Notes: generated by a model not told the origin, from the sequence alone. Shown: positions 1 through 8,353, counted from the stretch's first letter. The stretch: 64,000 nucleotides of DNA from Cupriavidus taiwanensis (GCF_900250075.1 NZ_LT977070.1:310001-374000), one strand, 5' to 3'. A program made the numbers and translations.

Positions 1-404
1 TCGACCTTCTCACTGGGTGCAGGCCCGGCGATGGACGAGTAGATGAGCAGGCCATGCTTGTCGATCACCGACACCTGGAACGACAGGTCCACCACCAGGT
101 TCTGCCGCTCACGCACCATCTCGATGAACCCCGGCTGGCCGGCCAGCCAGCTGGCCCGCAGGTCCAGCAGGAACTCGGACAGCCGCAGGATGCTGGATTT
201 CGAGTACGCGCCGAACGCCTGGGCCTGGGCCTGGGTACGCTTCGCGGCGTCGTGCAGCAAGCGGTCCCGCTCGCTCACGAGCTGAAACGCCGCGAACGCC
301 CATGTTGCAATCAGCCACGCCGCCGCCGCCAGGTTCAACGGGGAAAAGACCGCGCGCAGGCGCTGCAGCGCCTTGTCATAGCGGGTGGTCGGGCGTTCTG
401 GCAT
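1..404 (-). CDS. Membrane sensor protein, N-terminal part only (PDC/Cache-type)
   Basis: The gene starts with an ATG at 404 on the minus strand and runs off the window, leaving 134 residues. A basic N-terminus is followed by one membrane helix (about residues 22-40) and a helical stretch rich in Ala and Gln, then the start of an extracytoplasmic domain (FQVSVIDKHGLLIYSS) that looks like the first strands of a PDC/Cache sensor. This layout is typical of diguanylate cyclases, phosphodiesterases and histidine kinases of the inner membrane. The output domain is outside the window, so I cannot say which. No strong ribosome-binding site precedes the ATG. Confidence 0.7.
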   Translation of the reverse strand, partial: MPERPTTRYDKALQRLRAVFSPLNLAAAAWLIATWAFAAFQLVSERDRLLHDAAKRTQAQAQAFGAYSKSSILRLSEFLLDLRASWLAGQPGFIEMVRERQNLVVDLSFQVSVIDKHGLLIYSSIAGPAPSEKV

Positions 405-611
405 CAAATGGGTATCGCAGTGCAGCGAAGTGGATTGACATCCATAGCAGGCTAGTCGAGGTCAGCGAACCCGACAAGCAGGACGCACTTTAGTCCTGTG
501 CTCAGCGGGTGGAGCCGGGTTGGAGTGAGGCGAAAGCGTCACGTCGCGATCATGCTCCGGTCGCGAATGCGATAGGAAAAGGATGTGCGGTACGACATGG
601 ACGCAGAAGCC

Positions 612-1445
612 TCAATACTCCCTCAACACCCATCCGCTGATCGCTGCGAAGTACTCGCGAAGCCAGGCGTTATATCGAAGGTAGATCGGCGTTGCAGCCC
701 CGACTCCGGCGACTTTGCCGAAGCCAGCCTTCCCGGCAATCTGCACCGCCCGCCGTATATGGAAGTCGCTGGTCACCACCACAACGGCGTCGGTGGCACC
801 GACGCCCTGCCCCTCCAGCAACCGCCGGCTGAATACCAGGTTCTCCTCGGTACTGGTACTGCGTCCTTCGCGAATCACCCTGTCCGCCGCTATCCCCCAT
901 GCAACGAGGTAATCGGCCATGATGTCCGCCTCGACACACTGCAGCCCAAAGTCCTGCCCACCGCTCACAACGACCTTGGCGTCCGGCCACCTTCGCGCCT
1001 GCGCCAGTCCCTGATCCAGCCGCGCAATCAACGTTGGCGACGCCTTGCAGTTAGGGGTACCAGATCCAAGAATGATGATCGCCTTTACCGCCGTCTCCGC
1101 GGGTACGGAAGCGCCCATGCCGCTGCGGATGCCATAAAAGAACACGCCGACCGTGACCAGCCACGCAGCAAACGCAAGCCATCCAGCACGCCAAAGCCAC
1201 TGCCGCCGCCGATCCGCCTTCCGCCATCGCGCCACGCCATTCCAGCACAACGCGAGCAGCAGGAACACGGTGCCGATGCACGCCGGCAACGTGATGCCGA
1301 AGTTGAACAAGCCCATCCCCATCAGTGCGACGGCATCGCCGAGCAGCACGGCGCCAAACAGCGCCAGGGCAAGGCGTATCCATCGGGTGCTTCGTTTCAC
1401 TGCGGGGTTCTCAAGGTAGTTGGTTGTTGGATTATCCAACGGCAT
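612..1445 (-). CDS. YdcF/ElyC/SanA family membrane protein (DUF218)
   Basis: 277 residues. Three hydrophobic segments fill the first ~110 residues, followed by a soluble DUF218 domain. The family signatures are clear: AIIILGSG opening the domain, ARLDQGL, VVVSGGQ, STSTEENLVFS and VVTSDFHIRRA. Members of this family (ElyC, SanA, YdcF) act at the inner membrane and have been tied to envelope integrity and lipid-carrier metabolism; the exact reaction is not settled. It lies 27 bases downstream of the SWIM gene on the same strand, so the two may be co-transcribed. A decayed fragment of what looks like a second DUF218 gene sits near 4930-5030. Confidence 0.85.
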   Translation of the reverse strand: MPLDNPTTNYLENPAVKRSTRWIRLALALFGAVLLGDAVALMGMGLFNFGITLPACIGTVFLLLALCWNGVARWRKADRRRQWLWRAGWLAFAAWLVTVGVFFYGIRSGMGASVPAETAVKAIIILGSGTPNCKASPTLIARLDQGLAQARRWPDAKVVVSGGQDFGLQCVEADIMADYLVAWGIAADRVIREGRSTSTEENLVFSRRLLEGQGVGATDAVVVVTSDFHIRRAVQIAGKAGFGKVAGVGAATPIYLRYNAWLREYFAAISGWVLREY

Positions 1446-1472
1446 ATTTCAGCTTAGTTACCGACACGAAAC

Positions 1473-3251
1473 TCAGGATAACTTGTCGAGCAACTTGATG
1501 AAGTTGCGCTTCGCGCGATAGGTGTCGCGGATCGCTTCCAGCTCTCTGGCAAACTCGGCGCGCTCGCCCAGTTTTGCCCGCAGGCTTCCGATGGCGCGCA
1601 CGATTTCGAATGCATCGTCATAGCGCGCGTTGCGCGTGCCGCTGTCGGCAGCGACCGGCAGCAGCTGGTGATAGAGGGCAATCGCGTCATGGGGATGCGT
1701 TCTGGCGCGGAATTCCGCCATCCGGGGCCACAGTTGCGTCGCCACCGGGCCGCCGATGAAGACGTCCCAGGCTGCATCGCCCTTGTCTTCTGAGAGGAAG
1801 AGCTTAACGAGTTCAGCGCGCGTTGGCTTCTCCCAGTCTCGGCGCTTCGATTTTCCGGGCGACTCCTCCTTCTTGACGAGCGCCCACAGATGCGCCAATG
1901 CACGCTCCCGGATCGCATCATGCCGATCGATGGCCGTAGCGACCTTCATCAGGGCCGCAAACCTGTCTGCCGTGGGATGCATAGCGAAGCGCCGCCAGGC
2001 GAGCGCAGCAGCCTGGTCGGAATCGCCGCGGCGCAGATTCGCGTCGACACAAAAGTCGAGCAGGCGCAGATCGACATGCCTGCTGGGTTCAGCAAGGCCA
2101 CGCTCGGCCCACGCTAGGCCCTCGTCCGGCCGGCCGTGCTTCATGCAAACTTCTGCGATCTGGAGAAAGCGGTACGGAACCGACAGATCCTTGGAGAGAA
2201 TCCGGATCAATGCATCAACGTCACCGTCAAGCTCCGCCAGGCTTTGCATGGCGTGCTCGATCCGCATCCGGTCAGCATCGATTGGCTGATACCCTTCCTT
2301 GCCGGGAGGCAGCGGCGCGAGAGCTTCCCAAGCCTCGCTCACCAGTTCTCGGTAGCGGTTCAATCCACTCTCGTCCATAGGTTCTGCGTAAGCGGGCAAG
2401 ACATCGAAGAACGTATCCCGCTCACCTTCCATCTGCAGCCGGAACAGCCGCTCCGCAAGGCTCACAGGGTGGGGGCGGGTCTGCAGGCATGCGTCGAGGT
2501 GGACATCTGCCAGCGCCATGATGCCCGGCATCACGCCGCCGCCGGAATCATCGATCTGGTTAAGACTGTTTTCGGCGCCGGCAATTCCCAGTTCAGCAAG
2601 TTCGACCACTTGCGCGGCGTGCGGTCCGGCAAGCCTCTGGCGCAATGTATTTGCCAGGGACATCAGGTTGCTGCCATAGTCGTCGGCCTCCCTCCAGTCC
2701 AGTGGCCGGGTAATGCGCGTGGCCTGGCGCACGGCGGCTCTCATGCCCGGCAAATCAGACGCCTGCTCCGAGCGCGCGGCGATCAGCAGCTTGTCGCGTA
2801 AGCTCCGGTCATGCTCGACGGCTTCCAGCAGCAGTTCCTGCAGCGCGTCCTTGTCCAGCGTCGCCACGTATTCGCGGATCACCTCTCCGTATGTCTTGCG
2901 CTTCTTGCGTGGTTTTTTCTCGCGGGTGGGCTCTTCGGGATGGAACACCTCTGCGCCGGAGTTTTCGAGCCAGGCGAGTGCAACGGCTACCGCGTGCTTG
3001 CAGAAAATGCCCTGGTCGCCTACTGGACAGTTGCAGTCATGGGCAAGCCGGCCATTGACAGAGACGGCCAGCTCGACGCTGTAGCGGTGCGTTCCGCTTA
3101 CGGTGGCGCGAACAGCGCCATCCTGTTCCTCGAGGCGGGACACGGCACCGTCATGGAAATAGGCCATGCCGCGCTCGAATGATCCGGTATCGGCCTGCGT
3201 CCGGACTGTGGCGAGGGTGAGAATTTCTGTGAGTGTTGCAGGTGCGGACAT
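1473..3251 (-). CDS. SWIM zinc-finger protein
   Basis: About 592 residues from the ATG at 3251 (MSAPATLTEIL); in-frame ATGs at 3263 and 3398 are possible starts, but the residues they add look non-coding. After an N-terminal stretch with FERGMAYFHDG comes the SWIM motif C-x-C-xn-C-x-H (DCNCPVGDQG then FCKHAVA), a zinc site implicated in DNA or protein binding. A basic KKPRKKRK patch follows and the rest is a long helical, repeat-like region. Bacterial SWIM proteins of this size have no well-defined role. It probably forms a unit with the DUF218 gene 27 bases downstream. Confidence 0.8.
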   Translation of the reverse strand: MSAPATLTEILTLATVRTQADTGSFERGMAYFHDGAVSRLEEQDGAVRATVSGTHRYSVELAVSVNGRLAHDCNCPVGDQGIFCKHAVAVALAWLENSGAEVFHPEEPTREKKPRKKRKTYGEVIREYVATLDKDALQELLLEAVEHDRSLRDKLLIAARSEQASDLPGMRAAVRQATRITRPLDWREADDYGSNLMSLANTLRQRLAGPHAAQVVELAELGIAGAENSLNQIDDSGGGVMPGIMALADVHLDACLQTRPHPVSLAERLFRLQMEGERDTFFDVLPAYAEPMDESGLNRYRELVSEAWEALAPLPPGKEGYQPIDADRMRIEHAMQSLAELDGDVDALIRILSKDLSVPYRFLQIAEVCMKHGRPDEGLAWAERGLAEPSRHVDLRLLDFCVDANLRRGDSDQAAALAWRRFAMHPTADRFAALMKVATAIDRHDAIRERALAHLWALVKKEESPGKSKRRDWEKPTRAELVKLFLSEDKGDAAWDVFIGGPVATQLWPRMAEFRARTHPHDAIALYHQLLPVAADSGTRNARYDDAFEIVRAIGSLRAKLGERAEFARELEAIRDTYRAKRNFIKLLDKLS

Positions 3252-3263
3252 GGACGGAGGCAT

Positions 3264-3676
3264 CCCATTGAGGGTATGCCGCGACGGACGGTGGATTGAT
3301 GCGATGATACCTGTCCAGTCGCAACCGATGCGGGCCATGTCGGGACTGACCGATGCGTCACGGATTGCCTGCGCCGGCTCCCTTCCAAATGCCGGCAATC
3401 ATCAACGCCTGCGCTTCCCCAACCAACTCTGCGATAACGGCGCGCGCCGCCGGGTCTGCCATGCGCGCACGCCGTTGTCCCACCCCATGCTCGATGTCGC
3501 GTGATCGAAAAGGCCGCCATTTTGGCGTGCTTTGCCTGCAGGCCGTCGTACACGGAGTGCGGCTCTTCAAGCAAAATCAGGAACGGCCTATTGTCAGTCA
3601 TCACGGCTTACTCCCCAATGGAGGTGCGTAATGAGCGCATCAGTCGTTCGAGGACCTATCCCATGGAGAGGAAAGC
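3264..3676. other. Gap between SWIM gene and Tlde1-like gene; possible frameshifted small gene
   Basis: No convincing intact gene. On the minus strand two adjoining reading frames, 3604 to about 3480 and about 3480 to 3358, each read like protein (starting MMTDNRPFLILLEEPHSVYDG, ending ALMIAGIWKGAGAGNP). Together they would make one protein of about 80 residues if a single frameshift were removed. I do not recognise the product. The last bases (GGAGAGG at 3665-3671) are the ribosome-binding site of the gene starting at 3677. Confidence 0.4.
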
Positions 3677-4291
3677 ATGCGAATGAGTGCGGAGGAAATC
3701 TGTGATGTGATTAATCGCAATCCAGGCTTGCAATTGGAACTAAGATCCATTGCCCAGTGGCAAGCAGGCTGGACTTACGATCTGTCTATCCACAATCTGG
3801 TCCGACTGCTGAACCTCGAAGAGACGGCTCGCCGTATTGATATGCGAGAGGCGTCTCTGCTCTTCAATGGCGTAACGCTGGTGTGGTTGGAAAGTGGCAG
3901 AATTTATCGACAATGGCCAGCCACTTCCGGCAAGCGTGGATATTCCGGGCCCGAGCATCAGGCAGAACGGAATTTGGGCCCGATTCCGGCCGGTCGCTAC
4001 AAGGCGCGCCAAGGAAGAATGGAAAGATGGGATGACACCGGCTTCGTAGCGAAGCTCCTGGCGATAGTCAAGCGAGGGCCATTCCCCTCTGGTCCCATCG
4101 CATGGGGGCATCACCGTGTCTGGCTCGAGCCCCTTCCAGGGACGCAAACCTACGGTCGGTCCAATTTCTCCATTCACGGCGGCTGGGTGCCCGGATCCAT
4201 CGGCTGCATCGATTTGACGAATTCGATGGACAGCTTCATCGGTGAGTTTATCTATTATGCAAAGGACATGGATCTTGCGGTCACGTATTGA
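3677..4291 (+). CDS. Tlde1-like L,D-transpeptidase effector (DUF2778)
   Basis: 204 residues, start fixed by GGAGAGG five bases before the ATG. The N-terminal ~60 residues are unassigned and carry no signal peptide. The C-terminal domain has the DUF2778/Tlde1 pattern: LLFNGVTLVWLESG, PATSGKRG, NLGPIPAGRY and the catalytic stretch SIHGGWVPGSIGCIDL, with His167 and Cys177 ten residues apart, fitting the L,D-transpeptidase His/Cys pair. Known Tlde1 proteins are type VI secretion effectors that cleave or exchange peptidoglycan tetrapeptides in rival cells. No type VI genes are in this window. The gene is AT-richer than its neighbours and overlaps a small membrane protein that may be its immunity partner. 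Confidence 0.8.
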   Translation: MRMSAEEICDVINRNPGLQLELRSIAQWQAGWTYDLSIHNLVRLLNLEETARRIDMREASLLFNGVTLVWLESGRIYRQWPATSGKRGYSGPEHQAERNLGPIPAGRYKARQGRMERWDDTGFVAKLLAIVKRGPFPSGPIAWGHHRVWLEPLPGTQTYGRSNFSIHGGWVPGSIGCIDLTNSMDSFIGEFIYYAKDMDLAVTY

Positions 4292-4592
4292 ATGGGTGGC
4301 GTCCGGAATGCTCCTCGCGATGATGGTAATCATCGCGATTGATACTTGGCAGGCATGGCATTCACCCCAGCACTATCCGTTTGGCGCCGAGGGGCCTGTG
4401 GCAGCTCTTTGGGCGTACCAGTCGCAGCAAAGCTACCTGATTGCATCAGGACTTGCGCTCGCCTCCTGCTGCATCGCGATGATGGGGATCTGGTTGCGCC
4501 ACGCGCCGAGATGGCTTCGTTGGCTATGTGTTGCACCACTTCTAGCTATGGCGGTGCTTACGGTCTATGAGTGGGTCATCACGTTCGAATGA
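4257..4592 (+). CDS. Small three-helix membrane protein, possible immunity partner of the Tlde1-like toxin
   Basis: 111 residues from ATG 4257; a GTG at 4242 would add five. The start lies inside the 3' end of the toxin gene (35-base overlap), so translation is probably coupled. Three hydrophobic helices are visible (about residues 14-30, 58-80 and 88-105), with a Trp- and Tyr-rich loop (TWQAWHSPQHYPFGAEG) between the first two that could face the periplasm. I do not recognise a family. Position immediately behind an L,D-transpeptidase toxin suggests an immunity role against self-intoxication, but that is inference from context only. Confidence 0.55.
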   Translation: MQRTWILRSRIEWVASGMLLAMMVIIAIDTWQAWHSPQHYPFGAEGPVAALWAYQSQQSYLIASGLALASCCIAMMGIWLRHAPRWLRWLCVAPLLAMAVLTVYEWVITFE

Positions 4593-4683
4593 AAACCCAG
4601 CCAATGGCGTAACAGGCCGCGAGGTCCGCGTGGATCGCACCGGCGCTAACGTAACCCAGTCACCGGATGAGCAGCGGGGAAAA

Positions 4684-4720
4684 GCAAACGGCGCGAGCCA
4701 ACTGGTCTCGCGCCGTTTGC
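4684..4720. repeat. Perfect 14-bp inverted repeat, 9-base loop
   Basis: GCAAACGGCGCGAG at 4684-4697 pairs perfectly with CTCGCGCCGTTTGC at 4707-4720. There is no T-run on either side, so it is not a classical intrinsic terminator, although it may still end transcripts of the toxin pair. It abuts the DUF350 remnant. Confidence 0.8.
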
Positions 4721-4722
4721 CT

Positions 4723-4876
4723 TCACTAACACCCCCCAGCGCCCGCGCCGCCACCAGGTAAGCCACCACCTTCACCGCAACGCCCCAAACGCCCACAGCA
4801 AAAACATCGCAAACGTAGCGTTGTGCTGAATGCTCGACGACAACGTCAGCGAGAACCCCAACATCGCCCCACCGAG
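4723..4876 (-). pseudogene. Decayed partial copy of the DUF350 gene
   Basis: About 150 bases are nearly identical to 14055-14206, the middle of the intact DUF350 gene, including the run ACGTAGCGTTGTGCTGAATG and its surroundings. The copy reads VAYLVAARALGGVSE in one frame before a one-base deletion (GCAACGCC here, GCAAACGCC in the intact gene) breaks the frame. Both ends of the gene are missing. It is a remnant of a duplication or rearrangement about 9.3 kb from the intact copy. Confidence 0.85.
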
Positions 4877-4880
4877 CCGG

Positions 4881-4904
4881 AGCGCCCGGAGCTGTCCGGG
4901 CGCT
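4881..4904. repeat. Perfect 10-bp hairpin with GCTG loop
   Basis: AGCGCCCGGA (4881-4890) and TCCGGGCGCT (4895-4904) form a tight hairpin exactly where similarity to the DUF350 gene stops. It may mark the junction of the rearrangement. Confidence 0.75.
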
Positions 4905-4929
4905 GCGAATCCTGCCTTGAGCGCAAGCC

Positions 4930-5030
4930 GGATCCCTCAAGGCACATGGAAATCGCTGGTCATCACCAGAATCGGATTTTTATTTCCGAGTGCCATCGCT
5001 CCGTGCGCGGCAACCTGACGCTTGGCATCT
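4930..5030 (-). pseudogene. Fragment of a DUF218 (YdcF-like) gene
   Basis: The minus strand from about 5028 translates to DAKRQVAAHGAMALG, then NPILVMTSDFHVP and a stop. The last part matches the DUF218 signature (VVVVTSDFHIRRA in the intact gene at 612-1445), at the place where that family continues for another ~60 residues. The bases around ATGGAAATCGCTGGTCA also resemble the intact gene near 760. Only this piece survives and it has no start. Confidence 0.6.
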
Positions 5031-5033
5031 CTG

Positions 5034-6341
5034 TCATCGCTCCTGCCCCTGCCGCAACGCAGGCGCCACCGCACACGCGACCAATAGCAGCGCAGCCATG
5101 ATGATCAGTCCATTACGCGTGCTACCGGTCGCTTGTTCGATCAGCCCCATCACCGACGGCCCGATGAATCCCCCAATCAGCCCGCAGGTATTGATCAGCG
5201 CCAGCCCGCCCGCCAGCGCTACACCCTTGAGGCGCGACGACGGAAACAGGAACACGATCGACTGCACCACAAAGAACATCAGCGCGGTCAGCGAGAAGCC
5301 CACCAGCGCCATCACCGGGCCGGCAAAGGCGGCGATCAGCAGGCCGCCAGCCATCACGGCCAGTCCCAGGCACAGCAGTCGGCGGCCGCGGCCCGGGGTG
5401 TTGGCGTGGCGGGGCAGCCAGGCGGCGCCGATGGCGGCAGCGATCCAAGGCAGGGAATTGAGCAGGCCGATCTCCACGGACGTCAGCTTGCCGTAGGTGC
5501 CGATGATGCCCGGCAGGAAGAAGATCACCGTGTAGATCGAGATCTGGTGGCAGAAGTAGATGAAGATCGCCAGCCACACCTGCGGGTCGCGCATGGCGCC
5601 CAGGAACGAATGGCCGGCCTTGCCGGTGCTGGCATCGGCGGCTTCCGCGGCAAGGCGGCTGCGCACGGCCTGGGCTTGCGCAGGCGTCAGCCATGGCGCG
5701 CTGTCCGGTCCGTCGGGCAGCTTCTTCCAGACTACGGCGGCCAGGAACACGGCCGGCAGGCCTTCGAGCACGAACATCCATTGCCAGCCCTTGAAGCCCC
5801 AGATGCCGTCCATGGCCAGCAGCGCGCCGCCCAGCGGGCCGCTGACGATGTTGGCGATGCAGACACCCAGCAGGAAGTAGCCCACCGCCCGCGCGCGGTC
5901 TTCGCGGCCGAACCAGTAGGTCAGGTAGAGCATCACGCCGGGGAAAAGTCCCGCCTCGGCCGCGCCAAGCAGCACGCGCATGATGTAGAAGGACGTCTCG
6001 CCCTGGACAAAGGCCATTGCCGCCGACGGCAGGCCCCACGTCACCATGATGCGCGTGATCCAGAAGCGGGCGCCGACCCGATGCATGATCAGGTTGCTCG
6101 GGATTTCCAGGAAGGCGTAGCTGAGGAAGAACAGGCCGGCGCCCAGCCCGTAGGCCGCGGCCGAGATGTTCAGGTCGACCGCGATGTGGGTCTTGGCCAG
6201 CGCGATATTGGTGCGGTCCAGGAAGCTGATCACGTACGACAGCACCAGCAAGGGCATGAGCTTGCGGAACAGTAGCGCGGTCAGCGGGCGGTCGGTCGGC
6301 GCGGCCAGCGGCGGTGCGCCCGAGGCGGGTACGGTCTGCAT
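5034..6341 (-). CDS. MFS carboxylate transporter, ACS family
   Basis: 435 residues from ATG 6341, chosen because GGAG lies nine bases upstream; ATG 6356 is an alternative. Twelve membrane helices. The N-terminal pattern SYVISFLDRTNIALAK and the PGVMLYLTYWFGREDRARA loop are typical of the anion:cation symporter (ACS) branch, which takes up organic acids such as phthalate, galactonate or tartrate by proton symport. It is the last gene of a minus-strand unit with the BKACE and SDR genes, so it probably imports the substrate those enzymes degrade. Substrate unknown. Confidence 0.85.
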   Translation of the reverse strand: MQTVPASGAPPLAAPTDRPLTALLFRKLMPLLVLSYVISFLDRTNIALAKTHIAVDLNISAAAYGLGAGLFFLSYAFLEIPSNLIMHRVGARFWITRIMVTWGLPSAAMAFVQGETSFYIMRVLLGAAEAGLFPGVMLYLTYWFGREDRARAVGYFLLGVCIANIVSGPLGGALLAMDGIWGFKGWQWMFVLEGLPAVFLAAVVWKKLPDGPDSAPWLTPAQAQAVRSRLAAEAADASTGKAGHSFLGAMRDPQVWLAIFIYFCHQISIYTVIFFLPGIIGTYGKLTSVEIGLLNSLPWIAAAIGAAWLPRHANTPGRGRRLLCLGLAVMAGGLLIAAFAGPVMALVGFSLTALMFFVVQSIVFLFPSSRLKGVALAGGLALINTCGLIGGFIGPSVMGLIEQATGSTRNGLIIMAALLLVACAVAPALRQGQER

Positions 6342-6460
6342 GTGCGTAGTCTCCATCGGCCGATACGGCGCGGCGCCCGTGGCGCGGGCTTGCCATTCGG
6401 CCTGGTTGATGTCTTCGGTGATCGATGCCTGCCCGGGCCGCGCCATGGCGGCCCGGCGGT

Positions 6461-7393
6461 TCAGAACGCGGTGCCTGCTGCGCCCTTGAGGTCGAGGATG
6501 TCGCGGGCTTCGTCGGGCGTGGCGACGTCGATGTTCAGCGCTTCCAGCACGGTGCGGATGCGCTTGACCTGCTCGGCGCTGGACGCGGCCAGCTGGCCCG
6601 GGCCGATCCACAGCGAATCCTCCAGGCCGACGCGCACGTTGGCGCCCATCGCCGCGCCGATGGTGGCCAGCGGGATCTGGTTGCGGCCGGCTCCCAGGAT
6701 CGACCAGCGGAACTGGTCGCCGAACAGGCGCTGCGCGGTGCGGTGCATGTGCATCAGGTCTTCGGGATCGGGGCCGATGCCGCCCAGGATGCCGAACACC
6801 GATTGGATGAACACCGGACCCTTGACCAGCCCACGGTCAAGGAAGTGGCGCAGGTTGTAGAGATGGCTGATGTCATAGCACTCGAACTCGAAGCGCGTGC
6901 CGTTGGCATTGCCGATGCGCAGAATGTTCTCGATGTCCTGGTAGGTGTTCTTGAAGATCAGGTTGCGGCTGTTCTCCAGGTGCTCGCGCTCCCAGTCGTG
7001 ACGGAAATCCTTGAAGCGCTCCAGCATCGGGAACAGGCCGAAGTTCATCGAACCCATGTTCAGCGAAGCCAGCTCCGGCTTGAAGGTGGTGGCCGGCAGC
7101 ATGCGTTCCTCGACGGTCATGTGCGGGCTGCCGCCGGTGGTGATATTGATCACGGCATCGGTCTCGGCGCGGATCCTGGCAAGGAACGGCCGGAACAGCT
7201 CCGGATCCTGCGACGGGCGTCCGTCCTTGGGATCGCGGGCGTGCAGGTGCAGGATGGCGGCGCCGGCGCGTGCCGCGTCGATGGCGGCGGTGGCGATCTC
7301 GTCGGCAGTCACCGGCAAATGGGGCGACATGCTGGGCGTGTGGATCGCGCCGGTCGGGGCGCAGGTGATGATGGCTTTTGCTCGCTTGGCCAT
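6461..7393 (-). CDS. Beta-keto acid cleavage enzyme (BKACE, DUF849)
   Basis: 310 residues. BKACE enzymes condense a beta-keto acid with acetyl-CoA and cleave it to acetoacetate plus a new acyl-CoA, using a zinc ion in a TIM barrel. Visible family marks are the N-terminal ITCAPTGAI, the zinc pair His49/His51 in ILHLHARDP, NITTGG, LNMGSMNFG and the C-terminal RVGLEDSLW. The founding member acts on 3-keto-5-aminohexanoate in lysine fermentation, others on dehydrocarnitine or keto-adipate-type acids. Here an SDR dehydrogenase lies just upstream and could make the beta-keto acid from a beta-hydroxy acid. Substrate not determinable by eye. Confidence 0.9.
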   Translation of the reverse strand: MAKRAKAIITCAPTGAIHTPSMSPHLPVTADEIATAAIDAARAGAAILHLHARDPKDGRPSQDPELFRPFLARIRAETDAVINITTGGSPHMTVEERMLPATTFKPELASLNMGSMNFGLFPMLERFKDFRHDWEREHLENSRNLIFKNTYQDIENILRIGNANGTRFEFECYDISHLYNLRHFLDRGLVKGPVFIQSVFGILGGIGPDPEDLMHMHRTAQRLFGDQFRWSILGAGRNQIPLATIGAAMGANVRVGLEDSLWIGPGQLAASSAEQVKRIRTVLEALNIDVATPDEARDILDLKGAAGTAF

Positions 7394-7463
7394 GGTGGTT
7401 CCTTGTCGGTGTTGGTGGTCCGCATCGCGGATAGCCCGCGGTGCAAGGAATGCGAGGGGCGCG

Positions 7464-8246
7464 CTAGCTGAGCGCCTGGGTCAGTCCGTCGACGACCATT
7501 TCCTGCCCGTGCACGCTGGCGGCCTGGTCGCTGCACAGAAAGCGCACCATGTTGGCGATATCGCGCATCGTCACCATGCGTCCCAGCGCCGCCTGCGAGG
7601 TGTAGTCGCGCGTCACTTCCTCCAGCGGCTTGCCCAGCGACTCGGCCTTTGCGGCGATCACGGCGCGGATGCGCGGGCCGTCGACCGCCCCGGGCAGCAC
7701 CGTGTTGACGCGAATGCCATCGGTGCCCAGTTCCAGCGCCAGCGACTTGGTAAAGCCCACCACTGCCCATTTCGAGGCGGAGTAGGCCGAACGGCCCGGC
7801 ATGCCGAGATGCCCGGCGGCGGAAGACAGGTTGACGATCGACGGCGAGCGACCTTGCCGCAGGCGCGGCACCGCGGCGCGGGCGCACAGGAACTGGCCGG
7901 TAATGTTGACGGCCAGCGTGCGTTCCCAGTCGGCCAGCGACAGCGTTTCGACGCCGCCGGTCGGTCCGGCAACGCCGGCATTGTTGACCAGCACGTCAAG
8001 GCCGCCAAAAGCCTGGTCCACCGCCTGGAACAGCGCCTCGACGTCGCTTTCCTTCGACACATCGGCCCTGACGGCCACCACGCCCGGCAATTCGGCGCAC
8101 ACGCGTTCCAGTCCGTCGCCGGCCAGGTCGCAGACCGCGACGCGGGCGCCCGCTTCGGCCAGCGCCCGTGCAATTTCCAGCCCGATGCCGCTGGCACCCG
8201 CAGTGACCAGCACGCGTTTGCCGGCGAGCGATTCATCCTTCCACAT
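7464..8246 (-). CDS. SDR family NAD-dependent dehydrogenase
   Basis: 260 residues, classical short-chain dehydrogenase. The cofactor loop is VTAGASGIG (residues 14-22), Asp40 after the second strand favours NAD over NADP, NNAG is at 88-91, the catalytic Ser is in the NLSSAAG strand, and Tyr155-xxx-Lys159 is in AYSASKW. It is the first gene of the unit SDR-BKACE-MFS and faces the GntR regulator across a 107-base gap. A sensible role is oxidation of a beta-hydroxy acid to the beta-keto acid used by the BKACE; this is inference from order. Confidence 0.88.
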   Translation of the reverse strand: MWKDESLAGKRVLVTAGASGIGLEIARALAEAGARVAVCDLAGDGLERVCAELPGVVAVRADVSKESDVEALFQAVDQAFGGLDVLVNNAGVAGPTGGVETLSLADWERTLAVNITGQFLCARAAVPRLRQGRSPSIVNLSSAAGHLGMPGRSAYSASKWAVVGFTKSLALELGTDGIRVNTVLPGAVDGPRIRAVIAAKAESLGKPLEEVTRDYTSQAALGRMVTMRDIANMVRFLCSDQAASVHGQEMVVDGLTQALS

Positions 8247-8300
8247 GGTTTCAATCTCCTCAGGGCAGGCCGGTGCCTGCCTTCCGGACGAAGATTAAAA

Positions 8301-8312
8301 CTGTGATCACAG
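8301..8312. promoter_or_regulatory. Palindromic operator candidate, CTGTGATCACAG
   Basis: A perfect 12-bp palindrome in the gap between the SDR unit and the GntR gene, followed by a partial second half-site (ATCA). FCD-type GntR regulators bind short palindromes of this kind, so it is the likely operator for the neighbouring regulator and would cover both divergent promoters. Confidence 0.6.
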
Positions 8313-8353
8313 ATCAAATATAGAGAATAACCCTATGTGCTATGCTTCGCGGC

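Larger units (their letters stand above)
4593..5033. other. Gene-poor stretch with decayed gene fragments and two hairpins
   Basis: This segment separates the toxin patch from the MFS gene and holds no intact gene. It contains a perfect 14-bp hairpin (4684-4720), a damaged copy of the middle of the DUF350 gene found at 14 kb (about 4723-4876), a perfect 10-bp hairpin (4881-4904), and a fragment that translates like DUF218 (about 4930-5030). The arrangement suggests a recombination scar. Confidence 0.7.

Noticed and set aside
585..1457. A 290-codon plus-strand frame opposite the DUF218 gene
   Set aside because: The minus-strand DUF218 gene has the family motifs; the other frame has none.
4684..4720. 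Intrinsic terminator for the toxin pair
   Set aside because: The stem is strong but has no T-run on either strand and lies about 90 bases past the last stop, so it is recorded as an inverted repeat only.
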